This document shows, in pieces, positions 11,712 through 23,480 of a stretch of 64,000 nt of DNA (position 1 is its first letter; the number at the start of each line of letters is the position of its first letter). The DNA comes from Haemonchus contortus. Lineage: Eukaryota; Nematoda; Chromadorea; Rhabditida; Trichostrongylidae. Under the pieces are notes generated by a model, which had not been told where the DNA came from, did no database searches, and saw nothing but the letters and a program-made list of their open reading frames with translations. The stretch is taken from assembly GCA_000469685.2 (NCBI GenBank), contig LS997562.1:14531646-14595645 (forward strand), in the 5' to 3' direction. The position numbers and the translations under genes are program-made.

Positions 11712-11952
11712 GGGGACGGAACTTACGTGCGTCCGAGGATGCGCGCGGCAAATTGCGCGGCGAGGTGCGTGGTGATTTGAACGACTCTGGCACCCATCAT
11801 TGGGGTCCAAATTTGAAGTAGAGTAGATCAGTAGTATCAGCTGACCCTACTAATCTACTGTGCTTCAAATTTGGGCCCTAATTGTAGGCGCCAGAGTCGT
11901 TCTAATCACCACGCACTTCGCCGCACCATCCCCGAACGCACGTATGTACCCA
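11712..11952. mobile_element. Palindromic (foldback) MITE
   Basis: The two halves are imperfect inverted copies around a centre near 11838. The arm segments GACTCTGGCACC and GGCGCCAGAGTCG pair, as do CCAAATTTGAAGTAGA and its reverse near 11865, and the outer GTGCGTGGTGATT pairs with AATCACCACGCAC. A diverged copy with the same order of blocks lies at 59079-59301, so this is a dispersed family rather than a local hairpin. No coding capacity. Confidence 0.75.
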
Positions 11953-12140
11953 TACCCGAGAGACAGAGATGTCCAGTTAGATTCGTCGGAGCTTTTTGAG
12001 TAACAGCGTTTAGCCTTTGCCGTCATTCCTTCGAACCAAGAACTTCAAACAAGATTTTTTGAAGAATGTTTATTCACGAAACGCACCTTATGAGGAGTGC
12101 TTTGCTACAGTTCGAGAAATTGTAAGCAGGAAGGCTTTAA

Positions 12141-12603
12141 AGGCACTGTTCACGAAAAAATGGTTTCGGAGATCTGCACATGGTTTGAATTCGACGCCCC
12201 CTCTGATACCATTTGTGCAGGAATGAGGTCGGAAAACGGTCTGGATAGGGCACAATAAGGGCAGGAACATTGGGGGACGGGAGGCCTCCGCCCCTCGCTA
12301 GGCTGACTACGAAATCTAATTGCCGTTCATCACTTTCGCATTGGGCGGAGTTGTCTGCTTGGGTGTGTTGTCTGCTATTGCAGACATTGCGTCGCCTAAC
12401 TGCACTCGCCCGAACACTCCCTTAACCGTCGTTCTTCCAATGTGAAACTCGTCCAACCCCCCTTTCCAGCTCTTTCTTGACCCTTTCTATTTCTTTTTGT
12501 TCATCGTTTTCTGCGCTTTTTTCGTTGTTATCGCTTTATTTTAGAGTAGTCCTATGAATTCCCGTCAAAAAAGGGTACCCTAACTTTTTTGTGAATAGTG
12601 CCT
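12141..12603 (+). mobile_element. TTAA-family MITE, intact ends
   Basis: TTAA flanks both ends (12137-12140 and 12604-12607). The left repeat is AGGCACTGTTCACGA and the right repeat ends AATAGTGCCT. The interior includes GATACCATTTGTGCAGGAATG, GATAGGGCACAATAAGGG, a pyrimidine-rich tract and AAAAAAGGGTACCCTAAC. It pairs closely with the next copy downstream. Confidence 0.78.
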
Positions 12604-12796
12604 TTAATCTTGCACTACACTTGAGTTCACTGCATAACGTGAGAAATGATAAAGCGTGAGCTGTAGTAAACTACACATGTTTCCACGGCTGAGGAGCCTC
12701 TGAGATAAAAAATAATGTTTTTAGCATTAGCATATTACATACATTACATATCACATTTTACTGGATACATTACAGTGATCCTTTCGGGGCATTCGC

Positions 12797-13501
12797 CGAC
12801 AGTCGCGTTGTTCACGAAGAATGGTTTCGGAGATTAGCACATGCTTTGAATTCGAAGCCCCCTCTGATACCATTTGTGTAGGAATTAGGTCGGAAAACGG
12901 CTGGATAGGGCACGATAAGGGCAGGAACATTGGGGGACGGGATGCCTCCGCCCCTCGCTAGGTTGACTACGAGTTCAAGTTGTCCTTCACCACATTCGCA
13001 GTGGAGCGAAGTTGGTGGAAAATCGATGCGCTGATTGGCAAATTGCCAGGAATGATGAGCTGGTCGACCGCCTCGTACAGGAGCTAGTATTCGGCTGTTA
13101 TTTCTATTTTATGTTTGTTATTTCTATTATTTTTTTTTGTTATGAATTTTTCACGGTAGCATTCTTTAACTATACTCGTAAGTTTATTGAAGATTTTAAC
13201 ATATTTTGTGTAGATTATTGCATGCAAATGTTTTTTTAATTCAGAAACTCCGTTAATTTCGATGTGTTGTCTGTATTGCGGACATTGCGTCGCGTTCGTG
13301 CATTCTCGCTCGAACACTCCCTAACCGTCGTTTTTTCAATGTGAAATTCGTCCACCCCCTTTCCAGCTCTTTTTTTGACCCTTTGTAATTCTTTTTGTTC
13401 ATCGTTTTTTGCGCTTGTTTCGTTGTTATCGCTTTATTCTAGAGTAGCCCTATCAATTCCTGTCAAAAAAGGGTACCCTAACTTTCTTGTAAACAGTGCC
13501 T
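12797..13501 (+). mobile_element. TTAA-family MITE with internal insertion
   Basis: This is a close relative of the element at 12141. The left end (GTTGTTCACGAAGAATGG) has lost part of its terminus; the right end AACAGTGCCT is followed by TTAA. About 230 bases in the middle (roughly 13030-13255), AT-rich, are absent from the neighbour copy and look like a secondary insertion. Frames crossing this part are not supported as genes. Confidence 0.68.
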
Positions 13502-13505
13502 TTAA

Positions 13506-14786
13506 GAGGCATCATCGACAGTTGTGCAACGATGAAAGTTGAAGTATCTCATTACTTTCGGTCAGAATGAAGTTCGGAGAGCGTGTCTCCGAAGGTCTTC
13601 TTGTTGAAAATTACGTTGCTGCTCAGTGGAACACAGCAGTTAACTTTACAGAGATCGGGAGAGGAAAGAAATCAAATCGATCAAAAATCAGATGACTACA
13701 ACAAGTTACTACTTTGCTCAGCTTCCACTGTTAAAAACTTCGGAAACGTATTCATGAGCGAAAATCACCTCAGAGAGATTTCACGATAGTGTAGCCTAGT
13801 TGCGCCCACATCCTACTAGAGCAACGAGGATTTGATCTACTTCATTCCGATGTCAGTTCCGGTCAGACTAGCCCGCACGCCGAAGATTCCCATGTATTGA
13901 ATAATTCACTAGGACCACCCAAGGATATCTTTGGGCATGATCTTACGCTGGAGTAGCTCGCCTTGCCAGTGTATTGCATCGTGGATACACCGTACTGTGA
14001 TGCCGTGGATTACCGTTCGTTCAGTGGTCAAGTAGCGCACTCGGTGTAGCAGACTGCAACCATTTCCACACCGACATCCTGATTCTTGCAGTTTTCATTT
14101 GACAGAATCACGCCGAGCCATAATCCCTCTCAAATCGGCTTATATTATTTCGAACTAGCACTACCCATGGTCCCGAGCACGTCAGGAGAAAGTCAGGATT
14201 TGTTTGTTGGTCTGCATTACTACAACTTCAAACCTGGTATGACAGTTCCATTGGGGAGTTTTCTTATAGTTAGATCAAGGGTAGAAAGAGACTTCCGTGG
14301 AAGTAGGAAGAGCTATCAAAATAGGTGCAAGGACGTTACCAGGACTCTGTTTGTTTCCATATTCGGGTATGCGAGGTCAGCTACATAGTGTGAGGAGTTT
14401 GAAGGGGGTCCTTCAAGAAATGGTCGGCCACAGTTAGTGTCCGCCACAAGGTTCTTACGGCGCGAGAACCGACACGCATCTTCTGTCTGGCTCGTACTAC
14501 TCTGTAGAGAGGCAGTCAGTATGAAGGTTGATCTTTTGACAAGTTCCAGTGCTGCACAATTGCCATCAGGCGATACTACGCTGAGTGCACCCGCAAATCC
14601 GTAAATCAGTAAATCACAATCACATAAATCTGTTGGGCAGCAGGATTCAAACTAACAGCTCGGACAATTTACGAAAGATTGCGTGTGCACACTGCCTGAA
14701 GTGGGAAGTGAGGTTGTGTTGTGTTGCTTATCCTGTGTATTTTAATGACTGCCACTATATTACCGAAGAGCCACCTGCCTGCATGG
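13506..14786. other. No recognisable gene
   Basis: A 100-codon frame at 14086-14388 (+) has ordinary composition, but I recognise no family and see no clear splice acceptor before it. The rest is non-coding by eye. Confidence 0.4.
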
Positions 14787-15045
14787 TGGACAAGGCGTAG
14801 TGGCAAGTGGCGCCTATTATAACACGCTGGTCCGAGGATCAAAGCTCGATCGATTTCCAATCAAGCCAACCGAAGATCTTCCATACCTCCGGGTTCGGTT
14901 GTTGTTACCTGACTCGCACGGGAGGATAAAAGCGGTTACATTTAAATCGGATGAGCACAATTCCCCTGTATGCGTACAAAGTGCCACAACTATTCTAAGT
15001 CAAGCGCGATGGCGCATCCCAAAAACTGGATGGATCGACGCCTAA
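14787..15045 (+). mobile_element. tRNA-derived SINE
   Basis: The head ACAAGGCGTAGTGGCAAGTGG keeps the A-box-like segment. GGATCAAAGCTCGATCG follows, then TCCGGGTTCGGTTG, GACTCGCACGGGAGGATAAA and a degenerate tail ending GCGCATCCCAAAAACTGG. The order matches the other copies; the tail is diverged. Confidence 0.72.
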
Positions 15046-15281
15046 CAATAAGCTCTTCACAATTACTGAAGTGAAGTCGATCACGTGATGCGCGTAACCC
15101 TCGTCCTGGATTTTTGCAATTGATTTTACGAATAATTGTCCACTCGATCTTATTTTTTGTTTTTGAATCAAACTTAGAACGCATGATTACTATCATTCTA
15201 CATGGGGTGGCCATTGGGAATTGATCTTTGTGGATTGATGCGGCACACAAGTGCCTTTCGGAATAGCTCATTACTGACATA

Positions 15282-16183
15282 TTAGGTGTGTGCATTAATT
15301 TCCGCCGCCGAATTCCAAGGGCCGTTGCGCGAACCATGTTAGAGGTTTACCGGTGAAACTTGTCATGATCTGTGTAGTAGGGTATTGGCTACCTACTTAA
15401 GGGCAGACAGATCAGCTTTGCCCCAAAATCCTGTTGCTCTCAGACTGATTTGTCATGGAACGTGATGAACGTTTCCCTGGAGTGCCCTTCCCCTGCTGTT
15501 TGATTTCAGGAAAACTGGCATTGAAGCCCACCGGATGCTCCTATGGAGGACAAGCTTCATCTGAACGAATCTGCTGAGACAGTTTCTCTTCACAGAGCTT
15601 GAAACGAAAGCGGAATGTTTATTGCCAAAAAGTAATGCTGTGTGTGCATTTGGTGGTGGGATCAAGAGGGTGTTTTGAACTGTGAGCTGCTGAGCTCGAA
15701 CGAAACTGTTACTGCTGACCGCTACGAACACCAACTTGACAGTTTGTAGGATGCTCTCACCTAAAAGCTCACCTTAAATGCAACAAAATATCATGAGGTA
15801 CCTTTCCACCACGAACATGCCAGACCCCATGTTGCGAAGAATGTCCTTCGAAAAAATTGCAGTTGTTTGATGGGATCAGCTTGTTCAGCCCGCATACTCT
15901 CTGGAACTTGCTCTTTCTGATTACCACCTATTCCGGTCCATGCAAGTCAGTTTGGCAGATATATGCTTCCGGAATGCCGAAGAAGTGCGAAAATGGGTGG
16001 ATAACAGGATTGCCTCAAAAAATGAAGACTTTTTTTGACCCGGAGTCAACAAGGTACCAGAAAGATGGCGAGAAGTTGTAGCTAACGATGGGCAATACGT
16101 TGCTTAACGTGCATTTAGTTTTAATTTTGTAATAAGTATGTTTTTGCACGCGAAAAACGGCGGAAATTAATGCACACACCTAA
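15282..16183 (+). mobile_element. Mariner element with TTAGGTGTGTGC ends
   Basis: Matching inverted repeats TTAGGTGTGTGCATTAATTT and their reverse complement bound 902 bp, with TA duplications at 15280-15281 and 16184-16185. That length and the TTAGGT start are typical of mariner. The plus strand carries a decayed transposase (next entry). The termini are unusually well kept compared with the interior, so the ends may still be usable in trans. Confidence 0.88.
15622..16107 (+). pseudogene. Mariner transposase, frameshifted remnant
   Basis: Across several frames one can read mariner landmarks in order. NCELLSSNETVTADRY corresponds to the usual 'YELLP..ETV' block, VPFHHEHARPHVAKNV to the catalytic 'HHDNARPH' block, LALSDYHLFRSMQ to 'LAPSDYHLF', and KVPERWREVVANDGQYVA to the C-terminal 'LPERWxxVxxxxGxY'. 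The second catalytic aspartate of the HHDNARPH block is replaced by glutamate or histidine here, and there are stops and at least two frameshifts, so no active enzyme is encoded. The N-terminal DNA-binding part is not readable. Confidence 0.82.
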
Positions 16184-16185
16184 TA

Positions 16186-18098
16186 GATTACCTAGAAATT
16201 GAAAAGCAAGTCCTGCTTATTCTCCAACTACTTTCGCCGACCTTGTACTTCCTGCGTTTGTTAAAGTACACCGGCCTCAGGATTTCGAGCATCTCATGTC
16301 TACCATGGAACTCACGCCTTTCTCAGCGGAAGGGTCGGCGAAATTGACAAGAATGTCACTTCCCACTTCTACGGCTTAGGAGTTTTCAGGTTCTGCCTCT
16401 GCATGGTTTCAGATCAGCTGTTCATGGGAAGATACATACGATCAGGTCATAGATGGCGTAGAAGCAAAGCAAGTGTGAAGTGAGTATCAATTCCACGGAC
16501 AGCCAGGACAATGGCAATCGGGACTACTACTGCCATAAGTCCACGATTTTCCCATCTATCCACGGTCGATTGACCGACTTAACTTATAGGGTTGAAAACT
16601 AAATTGAACTTATATCAGGTCATGCTATCAGTTGGATAGGTTGATGAGGACGGTTCCATCTAGATGGAAGGAGCAGAGATCTGTATATCAACATGTTTTC
16701 ATCTGGGTCCAAGCCAACTTCCCGGTTGTGTCTTCTTTGTAAAGCTCATGGGATGATAATGGATTGGAGTATTTTCTCGAGGTGAAATGCCGATAAATGT
16801 CTCTGAATGGTCGCTTAGATTCAAACTTAATCTTCGAACAAGATACTGGAATTCTTCTGGAAAGTTATATATGCAACCAAACAGAAAATCAGATCGTCTG
16901 TGAGCGTTCCCCTGTGCCGATGTGCAGAGCTCTCTAGTTGATGTTCTTTATCCTTTTACCAAATAAGAGGAAGTGACGCATATGTATTGTAAAGAGGAAG
17001 GAGCACGTTGCCTGTAATGTACGAGAAGCCGTTGGAGTCTCGACGACGGGCTGGTCCTCCATCAAGTACAAGTCGTTATGGAACGTATTCTTCTGAGAGC
17101 GATCACGAGAAATAACTTATTTATTTATCTATTTTTTTCAATTTTTACCAGAAGTTGAACGCAACCGACAAAGCAGTTCCCATGTGTTTGCTTTATTTTA
17201 TATCTATCCACGTGTTTCAGCTCAATAGCGAGCCACCCCTCTCTCAAGAAATCTTGACCACTATTACCAATCCAGCATTTTTATAAGTTCACTCCAATTT
17301 ACAAATATTCTTTGGCGATATCCGTATATTATTCCCAAACCTCGATTCGGGCCATTCCATTGAGTTTTGATAGCCACAACTTGGTCTGCATGGAGCTATC
17401 GTTACGTCCGAGTGCGACTACGAGGCCGACTTTAGGCCAAAATCGTTCGCGGCACGTGTGGCTTCATGTCCAAGGTTTACTTGATCGTGAATTTTCATTG
17501 CGGAGAAAATAGGTGTGTGGTATGTAGTAAGTCATAATGCTTTTTTGAAAAAACCGTTATGTCGCATCGTGCCAATCTGTTTCTGACGAAGACGCCGGCT
17601 AGTCGAGTGGCGCGATAACAGGCCATCGCACCACTTGGAGGCCCTGACAAAAAAGGGTTTCGACACATGTTCGGCTCCTACAGAATGTCGTCTGAAATCC
17701 ATCTGTCTCCACCAACCATTGTGCTACCTTTCCGATCAACATTCTCTTCAGCAATTCACAATATCTGCGCTGCTAAACTGCCTTCCTGACGTTCTACCCT
17801 TACGAAATCGATGAAGGCCAGTAATCAGCTCCACCAGCTCTGCTGTTTTTACGACTACTCCTTTGTGCTGAACAAATTAATTGTAGATAAGATCTCAATT
17901 GGAGTAGATTACGGCCTATCAACTTGCAATCACTTCAATTCCCTTAAAGTAAATTCTTACAAAACAAACGGTGGCTCAGATAGCAAGTATCTGTAGGACA
18001 TATTGGTATATCACCTTCCTCGTCTTCTTTTTGTTGACGAGTTAATTATTTAGTAATGAATCATTTGACGGTTCAATTTTCTGTTACGAACATTTCAG
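16186..18098. other. No recognised feature; probable upstream region of the Kelch gene
   Basis: I find no repeat-family end or domain here. The first Kelch exon I can place (18099) needs an upstream exon ending with two leftover bases, so a 5' exon may hide in this stretch, but I could not identify it. Confidence 0.35.
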
Positions 18099-21000
18099 GT
18101 CGGCTTCGGCAGAAGTATTTTTCGCGAAAGGCGAACATCATCGTGAAACCAGCAGGAGTAACACAAAGCAGGAAAAGGTCAACCTCATCTGTGGCAAGTA
18201 ATATTGTGGAGGATATGTTTGAATTTGAGGTGAAAAATATAGTTGGTGACAGTATTTCTGGGATAGCATTGAAGCCTGGCATGTACTCATGTGGATCCTC
18301 ATTTCTCAATATATCAAGCTACAAACTTTAAAGGCACGGTTCACGATAAAAATGGTATCGGAGATTTGCACATGGTATGAATTCGGAGTCCCCGCTGATA
18401 CCATCTGTGCTGAAATGAGGTCGAAAAACGGTCTGGATAGGGCACAATAAGGGGCCGGAGAGTAAGCCAAGGTCAACCTCCCCCCCCCCCCCTCGCTAGG
18501 CTAACTACGAAATCTAATTGTCGTTCACAACATTCGCACTGGAGCGAAGTTGGTGAAAAATCGATAAGCTGATTGGCAAATTGCCAAACAATTGAAAATA
18601 CTAGCATGAAATTCATGAAAGAACACAATTCAACGAAATAAAAACATATAGAAGAAAATTTCATCGTAAAAACATTAATATAATCACACTTACTTACCTT
18701 TTCGTCCCGGCAAATCGATTCCGCAGCATAATTCAGCTTAATAGCAGCAGTAGAATAAATAGTTTTAACGAATAAGCCGAAATCAGCTGTTTTGGTGTGT
18801 TGTGTGCAATTGCAGACACTGCGTCGCGTTTGTCTGACTCCCCCGAAAATTCCCTTATCGCCGTTTTCTGGCCGTGTAACCCGTCCAACCCACCTTTTCT
18901 CTTTTTTTATGGAGATTTCTATTTCTTTTCATCCATCGTTTTTCGCGTTTTCTCCTTCTCCATTGTATTGATGTAGGCCGTATCTAACATTTTTCGTCAA
19001 AAATCGGATACCCCAAAATTATCGTGAACTGTGCCTTTGATATGGTCAGATTGAGGCTTGGAAACAGAGAAACATACAGATATTTTTCTCGTAACTAAAG
19101 CAATCATTGAGTGCTTTATTCGACCTTTTCCACTGGGCTCACTGTAACCAGGTTCTTGTCGTGTACATCTCATTTCCATTCACGTGTTCAGAGTCAAACT
19201 CATGATCGCTTCCTTGCCACCAGGATAGCTGCATTACGTGATGACGGTCGCTTCTGTGATGTGACCCTGAGAGCCGAGGTAGGCCACCCTAAATGGGCTG
19301 ATTTTGTGTTTTTGAATGAGGGATTTCTCAGGGATTCCGTATCAACGCCCATCGAGTCGTACTCGCTGCGTACTCGGACTACTTCAGGGCCATGTTCACA
19401 AGTGAAATGATCGAATCTCGGCAGCGTATGTTCATAAATTGCTTTAGAAGGGAGAACATGATGAGACTGTACATAGAAGCGATGTGTGCTTCTAGGTACA
19501 GTCTCATCATGTTCTCCCTTCTAATGTCAGCTCTGCATTGCTTCGCTTATCGTTTCTTTTTCAGCAGAAAATGGTCGACATTGAAGGGGCAGCGCTTAGT
19601 GCTCTGGTTAATTTCTGCTACTCTGGTAAGATACAGATCAGAGACGTGAATAGTCTGAGCATTCTCCGCGCTGCTTGTATGCTCCAGGTGGACGAAATAA
19701 AGGTTTCCTCTGCTTAAAAACTTCAAAAAAAGCGATAATCTGTACTACCTAATGAATATCTAGGAGGCTTGTTGTGAGTTTTTGAAGAAGCATTTACGCC
19801 CTTCAAATTGCGTGGAAATACGAGAACTTGCTGATGGCCACTCTTGTCAAGAGCTTGTTCGTTGTGCTGATGAATACATCTTGAAGAACTTCCAGGTAGC
19901 CAATTTTTGGTCTTGGGCTCGTCCTTCACGAATACTTTGATTTTTTCCAGGATATTATTGGTACTGAAGGGTTTCATTATCTTTCAATAAATCGATTGGT
20001 CCAGCTCCTTTCTAACCATGAGGTCATTGGACCTTCTGAAGAGCGAGTAATGTGCTAGTTTTATTTAATCCTTGGACCCCTTCTGGGTATTTTTTGCGTG
20101 TTGTTGTCTTCAAGTGTGTTAATGACATGTACGACTGAAGGTTTTCACTGCAATTCTTCACTGGGTTGAGTTCGATTTGCCGTCTCGGAAGCAATCCCTC
20201 CCGAAGGTAAAAGCTAGAAGCACGCACTTCCAGATACTGTCTTCTACTCAATGTTTGCAGCTGTTGGAGCATGTACGACTTCCTCTTTGTCGGCCGGAAT
20301 TTCTTGTCGATGCAGTAAGTAAGAATACGCTTGTGATGGAGGATGCCGCTTGCCGCAGCCTTGTCGACCAAGCAAAGGTTAGAAGGTTTCGCCAAAAGGC
20401 GCTCTTAACAGAATCGTTGCCAGATTCGTCAGGAGCTGTTATTCCTTGAGTTTTTAACTGTTTTCAACTAGCTTAAGTTTTAGGATGACCTAATTCGTCA
20501 ATTTTCATCCGCTCCCGCGCACAATACCAGAACTCCCCAATTGCGTAGTTATCAAATTTCGTCCGTTTCCCTGTTAGCTATTGCTGACTAATCCTCATTT
20601 CCGTTGAGTTGCGCCAGTTGATTCGTTATCTCTCTTGTCTCTCTTATTTATAAAGCAGTAACTTGGTGGTCGGTTTGTAGGCTTTTATGTTTGTCGGTCT
20701 GTCCGACCGTGAACTTTATGATTACGATAAGGTAGTGAGTAATATGGGAAATTCAGTGCTATCCTACATTTCTTTCTTATATATAAACAGTAAATTGGTG
20801 AGTAGGTGAATGGAAGGAGTTAGAACTGAAGAGTGAGTAATGTGGAGAGAAGTGGGGACCTCAAAACGGCGATTTCTACCTGTGCTGGCATCGTGCTATG
20901 TATGCCTATACAAAAATCGGAGGTAATAATGTAGTAGGAGACCTCCGCTTTTTTCAACATAGTTCCATCATGGAGGTTACCCCATAATTGTGCTCATTAT

Positions 21001-23480
21001 CGTTTTATAGTTGAGAACATACAGATTTTTGATCTGAGTTTCAGGAGGGAAGGGATACCGAGGTGGGTGAGTCAATTGAAGGTTCAACATATACCTCATC
21101 CTAGCTTTTTACACGAGGTAATCATCCCATCCACACCCCGGCGCTCCTTCCCTACTGAGGCTTACCTTGAAACCATATTCTTTCGTCTAGAACCTCCTCC
21201 AATAAGTACAGGTCAAGTCCGATACCCCTCCTCTGCACTCTGGCCCTGTGTTGGATAAGAGCGATGCCCTCTCCCCTAATTACCCTTTCTTTCTAAGTAC
21301 TTGGTAAAAGTAAAGAATGAAGCCCGGCGTAAGCCGGGCCACCCAGCTTTAAACAAAATGTACAAATTCAGTGGGTGGCGAAAGGGAAGTCGAACGTCTG
21401 AATCCTGATGATGCTGATCCTGCATGGCAGTACGTTGCTCCTTTGAATCAGTTAAGGTATAACACTGCTTCAATATGTCCTCATCATCTCGAAGGGCCCC
21501 ATTCTCTAGGTATATTATCGGCGTTGCTGTTGTCGACAGCTTCATTTATGCTGTGTGTGCCCGTAGTCAGATGGATCAATCGATAGGCAGCATCGATAGG
21601 TACTGCAGCTTTAAACTTAAAAACAGAGCAGCTCTGAGTAAAAGCGTTTTTCTGTGGTGTTATCACCTTTGAATCGTCTTGGGTAAATTAAAGTCCGCTG
21701 TTTCACTAAAAACGGGGTCAGTTAAAGATCTGCTTCTGGAGAAAAACTCAGAAATATGCAAAAACTAAATCGCTCCACACGGTCTACACTTTCAGAAAGA
21801 TACGTGTGAGGGGTTTTTTGAAGCAGTTCCGGAGCTCAAAGTTTGAGCTCTTTCGCTAGAACTGAATGATTGTTTCTGGTTTCAATATTCTTGTGCCGTG
21901 GGAGATTGTTAGGTGGAACTTTCATTAGTCACAACGGCCTAACGTTTCGACGTTCTCGTCGCCTTCAGAGGCCAAGGTTCCACCGCTGAAGCGGAATAAA
22001 ATTCGCTGTCGCCACAAGCGACTGTGCGCTTGTGGCGTCTATGCCGAAGTTAAAGCAAGAGAAAAGTTGGAGACTGAATGCTTGTTGTTTCCTTGAAGCC
22101 ATTCGTATAGCCATGTTAGATGAGAAAGAATTTTCTCTATAGCCTCAATATGTCATCTCTTCAGATATAATCCTGCAACTGACCAGTGGATGTCTAATGT
22201 TGTTGCTCCCTGTCCCACTAGTCGAGTTTTTCCGGCTGTAGCTGCTCTTGACGATCATCTGTATGTCATTGGCGGATGTGTAAACATTGTTGAACGGTAA
22301 AGGCAGGTTGGTCGACTAGCACATTCATTGATTTCCTCAATGTCTCTGCAGCTTTGATGTTCGGCGAAATGAGTGGATATCTGTGGCACGTATGGGTTCA
22401 TCTCGAACCAGCCTTTCTGTTTCCGTATTAGATGGTTGCCTCTACGCAACGGGAGGGTGGGATAATGGTATTCAAAATACTGTAGAGAGGTGAGTCAATT
22501 TGAATCCGGTAACACGTCCCTGCGCCGAGCAGAGTTTCGTAGCCTCCGACATCTTCAGTTCTCTTGTTAACAATTGGGAGAAGGACCACTGTTGTGGAGC
22601 AAATAAAAAAAAGGTTCAAGAATCATAATTGTGCCGTACGGTAATTTTAAATTAGCATGATTTTATGTTCACCAACACAATGAGCATTTAAAGTTTCGTT
22701 AGATTATCTTTCACTCGAGCCGGAAGCCAAAACATGATCCTTAAAGCCTTTCGAAATTTACTCATTAATCACATAGTTCAGGGCATGTAGGAGTACTGTA
22801 CCTCTCCGGTATGCAGAATCAGGAGAGAGGAAAGATAGTACAGTTTTTCCGATACATTGGCGCTGATTTTATTGTGCTGTTTTATTCTGTTACAAATTTT
22901 TCTTTTCATGTATTCTCGGGATGAATCGTAAATAAATGTAAAATTGTGCTGAAACAGCCCTCAAAATAACCTTTCATGTTTCAGGTTTGACCAACGAGTT
23001 GGTAAATGGGAAAACGTTTGTCCCATGTTAACCCCTCGGTATAGGCATGCTTCTGCAGCGCTCCATGGTAAATTGTATGCAGTAAGTGGAGCCAACAAAT
23101 GTTCAATGGATCTGAGCTCTGCTGAGAAGTACGATTCCCGAAGTAACAAGTGGACTTCAATGGCTGGTATGAGCCGTGAACCCGATGGTGTAAGTCAGCT
23201 GTATTCCTTATACCACTTTACCCATTTTTGTTAATAAGGAGTTGTGTCATTTTCAGTTCAGATTGGCTGCAGTCAATGGAAAACTGTATGCCATTGGTGG
23301 GAGTGGTCATAGTTCAGTTGAAGTTTTTGATTTCAAGACGAATCAATGGGAACATCACAGTGAAATGAACTGCGAGTTAGTCGGTTTCCTTGACCGTGTG
23401 TTCATTTTCCATGCTTTCTTTTCAGTACAAACCCTTTCAGACATGTCTGTCATGGTGTGGCTGTACTACAAAAGCCATAG
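18099..23480 (+). CDS. BTB-BACK-Kelch protein (KLHL family, probable Cul3 substrate adaptor)
   Basis: KLHL proteins bind Cullin-3 through BTB-BACK and recruit substrates through a Kelch propeller. Exons: 18099-18229 (leader, probable), 19192-19278 ([10 protein letters not shown]), 19332-19425 ([18 protein letters not shown]), 19565-19702, 19764-19895, 19951-20046, 20141-20206, 20261-20377 ([20 protein letters not shown]), a start at 20484 (DDLIRQF) with unclear end, then Kelch exons 22165-22296, 22352-22489, 22985-23189, 23257-23375 and 23426-23480 (stop TAG). Repeats show [23 protein letters not shown] and LYAIGG. All phases fit except 19425/19565, where canonical sites shift frame by one base. 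The first Kelch blade, between 20.5 and 22.1 kb, could not be placed; 20681-20731 ([17 protein letters not shown]) is a candidate. The start codon is not identified. Family certain; orthologue not assigned. Confidence 0.9.
18332..19036 (+). mobile_element. TTAA-family MITE in a Kelch-gene intron
   Basis: The left end AGGCACGGTTCACGATAA is preceded by TTAA, and the right end is ATCGTGAACTGTGCCTT. The interior has CTGATACCATCTGTGCTG, GGTCTGGATAGGGCACAATA and a C-tract at 18479. It fills most of the intron between the leader exon (ends 18229) and the first BTB exon (19192). Confidence 0.78.
19445..19523. repeat. Near-perfect 79-nt hairpin inside a Kelch-gene intron
   Basis: Two arms of 28 bases are exact inverted complements. 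The left arm starts TAGAAGGGAGAACATG and the right arm ends CATGTTCTCCCTTCTA. After a 2x2 mismatch, an inner AGAAGC/GCTTCT stem closes a 7-nt loop. Total stem is about 34 paired bases. Size and shape resemble a small-RNA precursor or an insertion of a tiny palindromic element. It occupies more than half of the roughly 139-base interval between the BTB exons 19332-19425 and 19565-19702. Confidence 0.85.
21905..22045 (+). mobile_element. Terminal fragment related to the Penelope-like element
   Basis: AGGTGGAAC, TAACGTTTCGACGTTCTCGT, CCTTCAGAGGC, CACCGCTGAAGCGGA and CTGTCGCCACAAGCG occur in the same order as in the 38.58-38.78 kb end of the Penelope-like fragment. It lies in the Kelch-gene intron before the exon at 22165. 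No coding sequence remains. Confidence 0.6.
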
